The notes under the pieces: model-generated
What the model saw: the letters and a program-made list of their open reading frames with translations, nothing else
Databases searched by the model: none
What the model was told of the DNA's origin: nothing
In this document: positions 19,071 through 26,501 of the stretch, one piece after another
How positions within the stretch are numbered: the stretch's first letter is position 1
Layout: every line of letters begins with the position of its first letter
Made by a program: the position numbers and the translations under genes
NCBI RefSeq assembly: GCF_017874615.1
Contig: NZ_JAGIKV010000010.1
Coordinates: forward strand, 124,001-188,000
Origin: Paenibacillus xylanexedens
Lineage (GTDB): Bacteria > Bacillota > Bacilli > Paenibacillales > Paenibacillaceae
Direction of reading: 5' to 3'
DNA length: 64,000 bases

Positions 19071-20312
19071 TCAGTGAGAACACCAATTATAGAAGGAATT
19101 AGAAGTCAATTGATTTTTAAAGATTTCTATAATTTCTTCCTGGTATTTCTTGTTCGTCGCTATAATTACAAGTGTTTCCCTATCAAATTCTATTTCACCG
19201 AAGGCATGTACCGGAATATTTTCAATTACTGACTCATTGCCACTCATATCTGTAACAATAAAGCCATCTATTTTCACACCAATAAAGTCCATAGAACGGA
19301 GGCACTCTGTTCCTAGTATACCAGCTCCGTATATATATGTTTTTTTATGGTCCCGATATAATTTTTTTAATTCTAAAGACTTAGTGTCAAATTCATCCAA
19401 ATCGTATATATATCGAAGACCTAATGAACTTCGAAGTCTATCAAATGCTTTTGATAAGGCCAACGTAAAATATCCTAATCTCTCTTCCGCATAACTTTCT
19501 GTCATAACCCATTTGCATTCATATCCAGAATCCTTAGCCGCAAATTCCAAAATTCGCTCAACAGCGTGACTCAATGTGCCGTCATCCGCTAACGGCTCGA
19601 CATCAAAATCCTCGTACTTCCACTCATGCTCGAAAAGTTTTCTTAACGCATCCACCCTTGCCCAGAACACTGTTCCTATAGCCATTGGTGAAACTTCCTT
19701 ATTAATATCACATTGCAAGTTCAGATCTTGTGCCAATTTAATTGTGTTTTCATAATTATTTTTCCAATTATTCATGTATGCAAAGTTAATACGCTCACTA
19801 GCCGGAACTGGAGGGAGCAGTAAACCTAGCTGATCATTCTTATTAAAATAAGAAATCACATTATAGATGTAATTTTTACTACTTAACATGTTCTCCCATT
19901 GACTGTAGATCCATTTATCTACATCCAGTTTACTTGAAGGATTTTTCTCCTTTTTGTCATGTAAAAAGCAAATATATTCATGATTCAAGATTTCTTTACG
20001 ACAAGCTACTAAAAATGAACTTATATCTCTACCACGATTGTTTTTCGCAATTAATCTGCAATTCTCTCTATATAAAGAAAAGTTTTCAATTTTTCTGTTT
20101 AATTCTTCATTAGAGGTGGTAAAATAGATGGTAATTTCTTCAGGTATGTTCTCGCAATAGTCTTTATATTTATCAAAAGTATCTGAATAATGCAGATGAA
20201 TGACTACAGCAATTCTTTTATTTGACATTCCATTGTCGTAACCATCTGTCATATAATTAGTCGGAAGGATACAATGTGTATTTCCAAAATCTACATCATG
20301 TGTATTGCTCAT
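19071..20312 (-). CDS. RgpF-like rhamnan synthesis F protein with C-terminal Rossmann-like domain
   Basis: A 413-residue protein. Residues about 30-310 match the rhamnan synthesis protein F family (GT-like): 'RIAVVIHLHYSDTFDKY', 'NNRGRDISSFLVACR', 'ICFLHDKKEK', 'LLLPPVPAS' and 'GTVFWARVDAL'. Such proteins transfer or position sugars on cell-wall rhamnans. Residues about 325-410 are the recurrent module ('TYIYGAGILGTECL'). AGGGGG precedes the ATG. It lies mid-operon, between the other RgpF-like gene and the CDP-glycerol transferase. Confidence 0.85.
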   Translation of the reverse strand: MSNTHDVDFGNTHCILPTNYMTDGYDNGMSNKRIAVVIHLHYSDTFDKYKDYCENIPEEITIYFTTSNEELNRKIENFSLYRENCRLIAKNNRGRDISSFLVACRKEILNHEYICFLHDKKEKNPSSKLDVDKWIYSQWENMLSSKNYIYNVISYFNKNDQLGLLLPPVPASERINFAYMNNWKNNYENTIKLAQDLNLQCDINKEVSPMAIGTVFWARVDALRKLFEHEWKYEDFDVEPLADDGTLSHAVERILEFAAKDSGYECKWVMTESYAEERLGYFTLALSKAFDRLRSSLGLRYIYDLDEFDTKSLELKKLYRDHKKTYIYGAGILGTECLRSMDFIGVKIDGFIVTDMSGNESVIENIPVHAFGEIEFDRETLVIIATNKKYQEEIIEIFKNQLTSNSFYNWCSH

Positions 20313-20339
20313 AAAATTCCCCCTAATTTCTTTGATGCC

Positions 20340-21476
20340 TTAATCTAAATTCCAGAAGTAAAAAACATTTTCATCTCTACCCAACTGCGATAAGACTTCT
20401 ATACTATTCTTATAATTTAACGCAACAATTATTGAACTATTTGGCGGAACCTGTGAAGCTTTTATCACAGGATAGCCCCATATATCTGTAAGGCTACTTT
20501 TTTTTTCATCCGAGACAATAAACCCACAGAAATTTTCGATTTTATCACTAAAAACAAATGCTGTAGATCTGGCAAAAGAACCTCCCCCATAGATATATAT
20601 TTCTTTATTTTTAGACACGAAATCATCAATTTCATCATAAGTTATTTGCGGCACACTATATTTTAATTCTGGCTGAGAGAAATATTTAGTTCTATTACCA
20701 TTGGTAATATCAATACCATAAACTCTTTTCGCGTTTTCTTGAATTTTATTAATTCCATATAATTCATTGTTCTCTAAATACTCTAGCAATGTATAACAAA
20801 TTGTTTCATTATAATTATCTTTGGTGAAGAATTTTTTCTTCCATATCGGAAGATTATATTTAAGAACACATATATCAGGATTTCTTCTGCTGAAATATCC
20901 GTTGGAATACGTATAAGCTCCTGGAATATATCCTTTTTGAGTTAATGTATAGTATATTCCAACCTCAAAAAGAGCAAAGGCATCTGCCATCTCACTTACT
21001 TTAAGTAATATTTTATCTCTGAAAAAATTGAACAAATCTCCGCTTTTCAACAAATCCCCACGAAAAACACAAAAATACATAATAATATAGCTCAAAAAAT
21101 CCCTCTTAATACAATCTAGTCCCCAAAAATCACAGTTTTCATTTTCCATTGAATCAAATATTTTTTCAAAGCTCACAAATGGCCCATAAAATGTATCATT
21201 ACACAATACGAGTTCGTCATATTGTGATAATTTATCTTCCCCCAAAAAATTAACAATGACATCTGCATACGCACCAGCATCGAGTCCAATGTTATCTCGT
21301 ATGTAAACCTGGTTGCTGTATTTTTCTAATATAAGTTTGCCTGCTTGGTTTACTTCGCCGTTAACAACAATTATTAATTCATTTAATACTTTTTCTAATT
21401 CCGACATCAAATATTCAACGTATCCATCAACGACACCATCTTGGTCATAAAATACAAAGATCCCAAGCCTACGCAT
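20340..21476 (-). CDS. Second RgpF-like glycosyltransferase with C-terminal Rossmann-like domain
   Basis: A 378-residue protein. The N-terminal 230 residues are RgpF-like: 'LGIFVFYDQDGVVDGYVEYL', 'DNIGLDAGAYADV', 'ELVLCNDTFYGP' and 'FWGLDCIKRDFLSY'. The C-terminal 90 residues ('EIYIYGGGSFARSTAF') are the Rossmann-like module. It differs enough from its neighbour at 19071-20312 that recent duplication is unlikely. AGGAG lies before the ATG. It is very AT-rich, as are the flanking genes. Confidence 0.82.
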   Translation of the reverse strand: MRRLGIFVFYDQDGVVDGYVEYLMSELEKVLNELIIVVNGEVNQAGKLILEKYSNQVYIRDNIGLDAGAYADVIVNFLGEDKLSQYDELVLCNDTFYGPFVSFEKIFDSMENENCDFWGLDCIKRDFLSYIIMYFCVFRGDLLKSGDLFNFFRDKILLKVSEMADAFALFEVGIYYTLTQKGYIPGAYTYSNGYFSRRNPDICVLKYNLPIWKKKFFTKDNYNETICYTLLEYLENNELYGINKIQENAKRVYGIDITNGNRTKYFSQPELKYSVPQITYDEIDDFVSKNKEIYIYGGGSFARSTAFVFSDKIENFCGFIVSDEKKSSLTDIWGYPVIKASQVPPNSSIIVALNYKNSIEVLSQLGRDENVFYFWNLD

Positions 21477-21504
21477 ACTTTTGCTCCTAACGTAAATATT
21501 TGCT

Positions 21505-22338
21505 TTAAATACTTAGTTTTAAAACAGTCTCTTTAATTAGATCAATTTCATCATGTGAAAAGTATTTATTCAGCTGTTTATCAGTCAAGGCCATGTTCTC
21601 AGCATAATCAATATATTTATTCATATCACAACTATAAATATCTGCTACGATCTTATCTACATTAAAATAATGTGCTAACATTAAGCGATGTAAACCATCA
21701 AGAACAATATCATACTCATTTGACAACTTAATATTATAGTTTTGCTGAACATCGCCATTTTCATATTTATGCATTCTCTCAACAAAGTCAGACCATCTTT
21801 TATTTGCTGCTTCTTCACTACAAAAAATACGCATAAATTTTCTATAAATACTCCCACCTACCACATTTTTAGAATATTCGTTTTCGATGGCTAAATGGTA
21901 AATTGCATATGAGTAAATTCCATTTAATCTGTTTACAATATTCTTAACATCTAAGACTATATTATTTTGAATTGGCATTCCAAAACTTAAATCAAATAAA
22001 TATGGATAAATCCAAATAACATTTTCAAAACCTAAATTACTTAGGTTTTCTAATATTTCATTCAGAAAAATATTATGGACAGCTAACATTACGATATTAT
22101 CATTCGAAATATCTTTGATTTCTTTAACGGCTTTCCCATCAATGAAATTAGCATGATGTTCTAATGAAGATACAGCATAATTACTTACATTTCCCCAATA
22201 CCCGTTTTCCTTAATTAGTTTACTAAACCGCTTCGACACTGATCCCGTCCCGTATATTACAATTTTCTCTTTTTCAATTGTATTTTTTATTTTCATAAAT
22301 TCTGTATACATTGATTTTATATTAATTCCTTTCCCCAA
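21505..22338 (-). CDS. Rossmann-like domain fused to a ParB/sulfiredoxin-like domain
   Basis: A 277-residue protein. Residues about 20-115 are the recurrent module ('KIVIYGTGSVSKRFSKL'). The C-terminal part contains 'YDIVLDGLHRLMLAHYFNVD', which resembles the D-G-x-H-R motif of ParB-like and sulfiredoxin-like folds, seen elsewhere in small kinases and NTP hydrolases. A biochemical role cannot be given. The start is uncertain: a TTG at 22338 sits 6 bases after the LicD stop, and an ATG nine codons later is the alternative. Confidence 0.65.
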   Translation of the reverse strand: MGKGINIKSMYTEFMKIKNTIEKEKIVIYGTGSVSKRFSKLIKENGYWGNVSNYAVSSLEHHANFIDGKAVKEIKDISNDNIVMLAVHNIFLNEILENLSNLGFENVIWIYPYLFDLSFGMPIQNNIVLDVKNIVNRLNGIYSYAIYHLAIENEYSKNVVGGSIYRKFMRIFCSEEAANKRWSDFVERMHKYENGDVQQNYNIKLSNEYDIVLDGLHRLMLAHYFNVDKIVADIYSCDMNKYIDYAENMALTDKQLNKYFSHDEIDLIKETVLKLSI

Positions 22339-22344
22339 AAAACA

Positions 22345-23175
22345 TTAATTATCCGTTGGAAAAGTAAGTTTAGACACAGGATGAACCTTTCTGTTTTCTA
22401 TAGCTGGCAGGGTTAAATAATCACCATATAAAAATTTCAAATAATCTTCATAATTACGACAAGCTCTAAGCGTTACTCCTTCGAATTGCATATCAATAGT
22501 ATCCTCATACCATTCTCTTTTGTATCCATAAACACGATTACACGCTGGAAATGTCAAACATTTCACCAGTTCAGTACTTTTTTTATTCCGAAATTTAACA
22601 TAACGATTATAGCTATTTTTCACTGTGTTTTCAGGAATTGAATTCAATATTTTATATAAATATTTACTAATTCCACTTGCTGTGAACTTACCCACTTCTG
22701 AATAGAATATTTTTCGATAAATAAAAGATCGGAAGTTACATATACACCGTGATATATAATTGTCGGGAACATTATCACCAATAAAAATATCTAAAAAAAT
22801 ACCTTGTTCATATGGCATGTGTTCTTGATTTAATCTAATGAAATCAGTATTCTTACGACGTAATTTTGCATATCCCCATCTATAACCAGATGTCCGATTT
22901 ACATCCTGAAGATAAAATTTATCTGTATTTAATTCTTGATCCACAATCAAAAGAAACTTCTCATATTCATTTCGAGTTAAAATTACATCTGCATCATCAT
23001 CCCATGGAATAAATCCTCCGTGTCTCACAGCTCCAAGTAATGTACCACCATCGATACTATAAGTAATTTCATGTTTTCTGCATATTCTATCGAATTCAAT
23101 GAGAAGTTCTAATTCTACATTTTGAAGTTTTTTTAATTCCTCAGATGTTAAGTGATGTTGTTTTTTAGTATTCAT
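22345..23175 (-). CDS. LicD family phosphotransferase
   Basis: A 276-residue stand-alone LicD protein. 'SIDGGTLLGAVRHGGF' and 'IPWDDDADVILTR' give the conserved acidic active site. 'QGIFLDIFIGDNVPD' and 'GYKREWYEDTIDMQFEGVTL' are typical of the family. Unlike the LicD at 9149-10300 it lacks the Rossmann-like appendage. It probably transfers a phosphoalcohol from a CDP donor to a sugar of the polymer. A GGAGAAGGATGA ribosome site precedes the ATG. Confidence 0.9.
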   Translation of the reverse strand: MNTKKQHHLTSEELKKLQNVELELLIEFDRICRKHEITYSIDGGTLLGAVRHGGFIPWDDDADVILTRNEYEKFLLIVDQELNTDKFYLQDVNRTSGYRWGYAKLRRKNTDFIRLNQEHMPYEQGIFLDIFIGDNVPDNYISRCICNFRSFIYRKIFYSEVGKFTASGISKYLYKILNSIPENTVKNSYNRYVKFRNKKSTELVKCLTFPACNRVYGYKREWYEDTIDMQFEGVTLRACRNYEDYLKFLYGDYLTLPAIENRKVHPVSKLTFPTDN

Positions 23176-23242
23176 TCATCCTTCTCCATTATCAGAAATT
23201 ACCTTTACGGCTCATAAAACACAAACCGTTTAGGCTTCAGAA

Positions 23243-24307
23243 TCAATTGGTGTTATATTGACCTTGGCGAAGTATTTCAACAGTATGTTTTAACCCTGTT
23301 TCTGCATTAAACAACCCTCTCCAACCAATTCCCTCTATTTTATCGCTATTTAAACTGGAATTATCCATCGGATTATATCTGGCGGCTTCCATTTCTGTCG
23401 GAATTTCAAATTTCAAATCGACACTTCCAAAATCAGCAAGTAACGCCGCCATTTCCTTTATAGTAATTATAGAATTTGAGTTTGAGATATTATAGGCCTC
23501 GCAACTTTCTCCCTTGACAAGTAATGCTAAAATAGCTGATGCGCAATCAAGAGAATAGCAATAGGAACGCATCTGTTTTCCCAAACTTTTCATTATAATA
23601 TCTCTACCATTAGCTGCGCTATGCGCAAACATGGATGAAACACGGTTATCCTGTGTTGAGGCTGTAGGACCATATATGTGTCCTGGTCGAGCAATTACAA
23701 TATCAATACCATACTCATGATGAAATGAGGCACAGAGTGTCTCAGTAGATTGTTTACCTATAGCATACGAAGATCTAGGATTCAATAAGTTAATAGAACC
23801 ATAGCTATCCTCAGACAGTGGCCTAGAATCTAAACTTTCTCCATAAATTTCACTTGAAGATACATATAATACTCGTTTAATTTTATTCTTTTTAGAATAA
23901 TGTAATAATTGATTCATACCATAAAAATTACTCATCATTGTTTCCACAGGTTGAATCATATATTGTATTGGATTAGCATTGCTTGCACAATGAATCACAT
24001 AATCTACAGAAAACTTGATGTCTAACTCATCGCATGCATCATATTTAATAAAATTAAAATTCTCTAAATCAAAATGATGTAAAAAACGACTGCGCATTTT
24101 CTCTTCATTTCTACCACATGCATATATTTTGATATTTGCCTCTTTGCTAACATTCGCATAGAGCAGTAAATCAACAATAGCTGAACCAATCAAGCCAGTA
24201 GCACCCGTGACTAAAATCGATTTTCCTTCAATTTCACTAATCCCTATTAACGACTCCTGAACAGTCTTTAAATCATTCATATAAATCGAGCTATTATATA
24301 TATTCAA
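23243..24307 (-). CDS. NAD-dependent sugar epimerase/dehydratase
   Basis: A 354-residue extended short-chain dehydrogenase. 'SILVTGATGLIGSAIVDLLL' is the NAD-binding GxxGxxG strand; 'VIHCASNANPIQY' follows; 'YVSSSEIYGESLD' and 'RSSYAIGKQSTET' give the catalytic S/Y-x-x-x-K set. It modifies a nucleotide sugar, but the substrate is not evident. The start is TTG at 24307 with AGGAGG 8 bases upstream. In the operon it lies between the IspD/TarI-like and LicD genes. Confidence 0.9.
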   Translation of the reverse strand: MNIYNSSIYMNDLKTVQESLIGISEIEGKSILVTGATGLIGSAIVDLLLYANVSKEANIKIYACGRNEEKMRSRFLHHFDLENFNFIKYDACDELDIKFSVDYVIHCASNANPIQYMIQPVETMMSNFYGMNQLLHYSKKNKIKRVLYVSSSEIYGESLDSRPLSEDSYGSINLLNPRSSYAIGKQSTETLCASFHHEYGIDIVIARPGHIYGPTASTQDNRVSSMFAHSAANGRDIIMKSLGKQMRSYCYSLDCASAILALLVKGESCEAYNISNSNSIITIKEMAALLADFGSVDLKFEIPTEMEAARYNPMDNSSLNSDKIEGIGWRGLFNAETGLKHTVEILRQGQYNTN

Positions 24308-24384
24308 AATAATAACCTCCTATAGAAATTCATCCCTCTTAATAAGATCATGAATTTTCTACATAATAGCCTGTTCTATACGTA

Positions 24385-25101
24385 TTACTTAATCCAGTCA
24401 TCATTCTTTGAATACAACAATGCCCTAAATATCTGAATATCTTCAACCGTACTGATTTTTAAATTTTTCTCAGAACCTAATGAAAAAAATGTTGGTTTTC
24501 CCAATGCCTCCATTAAAGAGCATGATGCAGCCATATTAATTATTCCTAGCTTATTAGCCTCTTCATGGGCAGCATATATTTCACCTAGTTTATAGGTATG
24601 TGGTGTTTGTGTCCTACGCAGATAATCACGATTAATACTTTTCATTGATTCATTGGTTTTACCCACATCAATAACAAATACAACTTCAGTACATGGAATA
24701 GCCGCAACAGCACTACCAAACTGTTGATATTTCACAAAACTATCTGTAATAATCTCTTGACTAACCAAAGGCCTGTTGCCATCATGAATAATAATAACAT
24801 CATCTTCAGAAAGACTTGCTTTTAGTTCAATTAGCCCATTATAAATTGATTCTTGTCCTGTAGAACCTCCATTGATAACATATTTCAATTTAGTAATTCC
24901 AAATTGTTTAGCATATGCCCATAAGATTTTCTCCCAGCCATTGAGAACAACGACACATATCTCATCAATGTTAGGATGTTTCTGAAATGCTTCCAATGTA
25001 TATATAAGAATAGGTTTGTTATCCACATGAATAAATTGCTTTGGAATATCTTGATTTGTCCGCGTACCGGTACCTGACGCTGTCAATAAAGCTATATTCA
25101 T
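24385..25101 (-). CDS. IspD/TarI family cytidylyltransferase
   Basis: A 238-residue enzyme. 'ALLTASGTGTRTNQDIPKQF' is the CTP-binding loop, 'VIIIHDGNRPLVSQEII' the D-G-x-R-P block, and 'RRTQTPHTYKLGEIYAAHEE' the third block. In the IspD/TarI superfamily the product is CDP-methylerythritol, CDP-ribitol or a related CDP-polyol. Given the neighbours, the TarI-like role of supplying a CDP-polyol for the surface polymer is more likely than isoprenoid synthesis. The start at 25101 has AAAGGATGG upstream; a longer open frame to 25149 has none. Confidence 0.87.
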   Translation of the reverse strand: MNIALLTASGTGTRTNQDIPKQFIHVDNKPILIYTLEAFQKHPNIDEICVVVLNGWEKILWAYAKQFGITKLKYVINGGSTGQESIYNGLIELKASLSEDDVIIIHDGNRPLVSQEIITDSFVKYQQFGSAVAAIPCTEVVFVIDVGKTNESMKSINRDYLRRTQTPHTYKLGEIYAAHEEANKLGIINMAASCSLMEALGKPTFFSLGSEKNLKISTVEDIQIFRALLYSKNDDWIK

Positions 25102-25157
25102 GTTTAATCCATCCTTTCTTTTTATTAGCAATATAAAGTCACTATCCAATTTCCATG

Positions 25158-26489
25158 CTATCTATTCTCCAGCATAAACTTTTCCATAATCTCCGTTAAT
25201 GTGATTGAATCTTTTTGAGTCAGCTTGAATTCACTTTCAGTATTACCGTTTATCATAGAAAGAAAATCATTAATCTCATATCTCAATCCGTCACCAAGAA
25301 ATCTATCAGAGTATTTTTCAACATCATCAGGATTCTCGTAGTGAACCTCAAAATAAGTTGTCTTCCACCATGGTGAGTCCACTTTGATATATCCTTTAGT
25401 TCCAGATATGATAAGATGGCCCTCGGATTTTACTCCAAGACCACAGGTAGCAGTCCCCATCCCGTTTGGATATTTAAAATGTGCTTTTGTAAAAATATCA
25501 AGACCGTTTTCGTCTTTTATTGAATCAAATCGTATATCTTCGAACTCCGTGCCAAAAATCTTAATAATAGGAAGCACGGTGTAACTTCCTAACTCAGTGA
25601 AACTTCCTCCGAACTTCAAATCAGTTAGTTCACGACTTGCAGGGTTTTCAAGTTTCGTAAAGCAAGCTTCAACATTACGTATACTGCCGATCATTCCGCT
25701 ACATGCGATCCCCATCAACTTGCTGAAACCTGGAGAATAGGCTGTTTTAATTCCTTCAAAAAGCACCAAATTATGCTCCTTTGCATATCTGAAAAGCTCT
25801 TCTGCCTGTTTTTTTTCCAGCACCATAGGTTTTTCACAGAGAACATGCTTTCCATGCTCAAGCGACATTTTGATATATTGGTAATGTGTTTCATGCGGTG
25901 TTGCAATGTAGACCGCATCAACTGCATCAAAGAAATCTTCAATTTCAGTGTATGAATTAATATTCCATTTTTCTGCAAATCTAATAGAGCTTTCTGTATT
26001 CAGATTGTATACACCCTGTGTGCTTATACCACTAACCAGATTCACTTCAGGGATGAACCTTTCCGCAATACGTCCCGTTCCAATAATTCCAATTCTCTGA
26101 ATATGCTTTTTTTGAGTGCGAAGCATTGTACTGGAAATATCCTTGGTACGCTCAAGATACACTACCTTACAATAATCATTAAGATAATCGAAATGACCAG
26201 TCCAATCGGATCCTACAGTAAAAATATCAATATTAAATTTTTTGATATCTCGGAATTTTTGTCCCGGTGATTCCTCAATAACAATCTCATCAGCAAAACC
26301 TGTTTTCCGTACATTTTCAACTCGAGTCATCAATGAATCTATTACATTAAGCTTTCCTCTAGTCTGGTCATATCCCTCCGTGGTAACTCCAACAATAAGA
26401 AAATCACCAAGTTCTTTGGCTCTTTGAAGTAGTCTGTAATGGCCTTCATGGAACAAATCGAATGTACCGTACGTTATTACTTTTGTCAT
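25158..26489 (-). CDS. TagD-type cytidylyltransferase fused to Gfo/Idh/MocA oxidoreductase
   Basis: A 443-residue fusion. Residues 1-130 are glycerol-3-phosphate cytidylyltransferase-like ('ITYGTFDLFHEGHYRLLQRA' with the HxGH motif, 'FTVGSDWTGHFDYL', 'ISSTMLRTQ'). Residues about 132-443 are an NAD(P)-dependent oxidoreductase ('RIGIIGTGRIAERF', 'AVYIATPHETHYQYI', 'GKHVLCEKPM'). It could reduce a keto-sugar phosphate to a polyol phosphate and activate it with CTP in one chain; this is inference. It is the second gene of the operon, 12 bases after the 843-residue transferase. Confidence 0.88.
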   Translation of the reverse strand: MTKVITYGTFDLFHEGHYRLLQRAKELGDFLIVGVTTEGYDQTRGKLNVIDSLMTRVENVRKTGFADEIVIEESPGQKFRDIKKFNIDIFTVGSDWTGHFDYLNDYCKVVYLERTKDISSTMLRTQKKHIQRIGIIGTGRIAERFIPEVNLVSGISTQGVYNLNTESSIRFAEKWNINSYTEIEDFFDAVDAVYIATPHETHYQYIKMSLEHGKHVLCEKPMVLEKKQAEELFRYAKEHNLVLFEGIKTAYSPGFSKLMGIACSGMIGSIRNVEACFTKLENPASRELTDLKFGGSFTELGSYTVLPIIKIFGTEFEDIRFDSIKDENGLDIFTKAHFKYPNGMGTATCGLGVKSEGHLIISGTKGYIKVDSPWWKTTYFEVHYENPDDVEKYSDRFLGDGLRYEINDFLSMINGNTESEFKLTQKDSITLTEIMEKFMLENR

Positions 26490-26501
26490 ACCGATAGCCC
26501 C

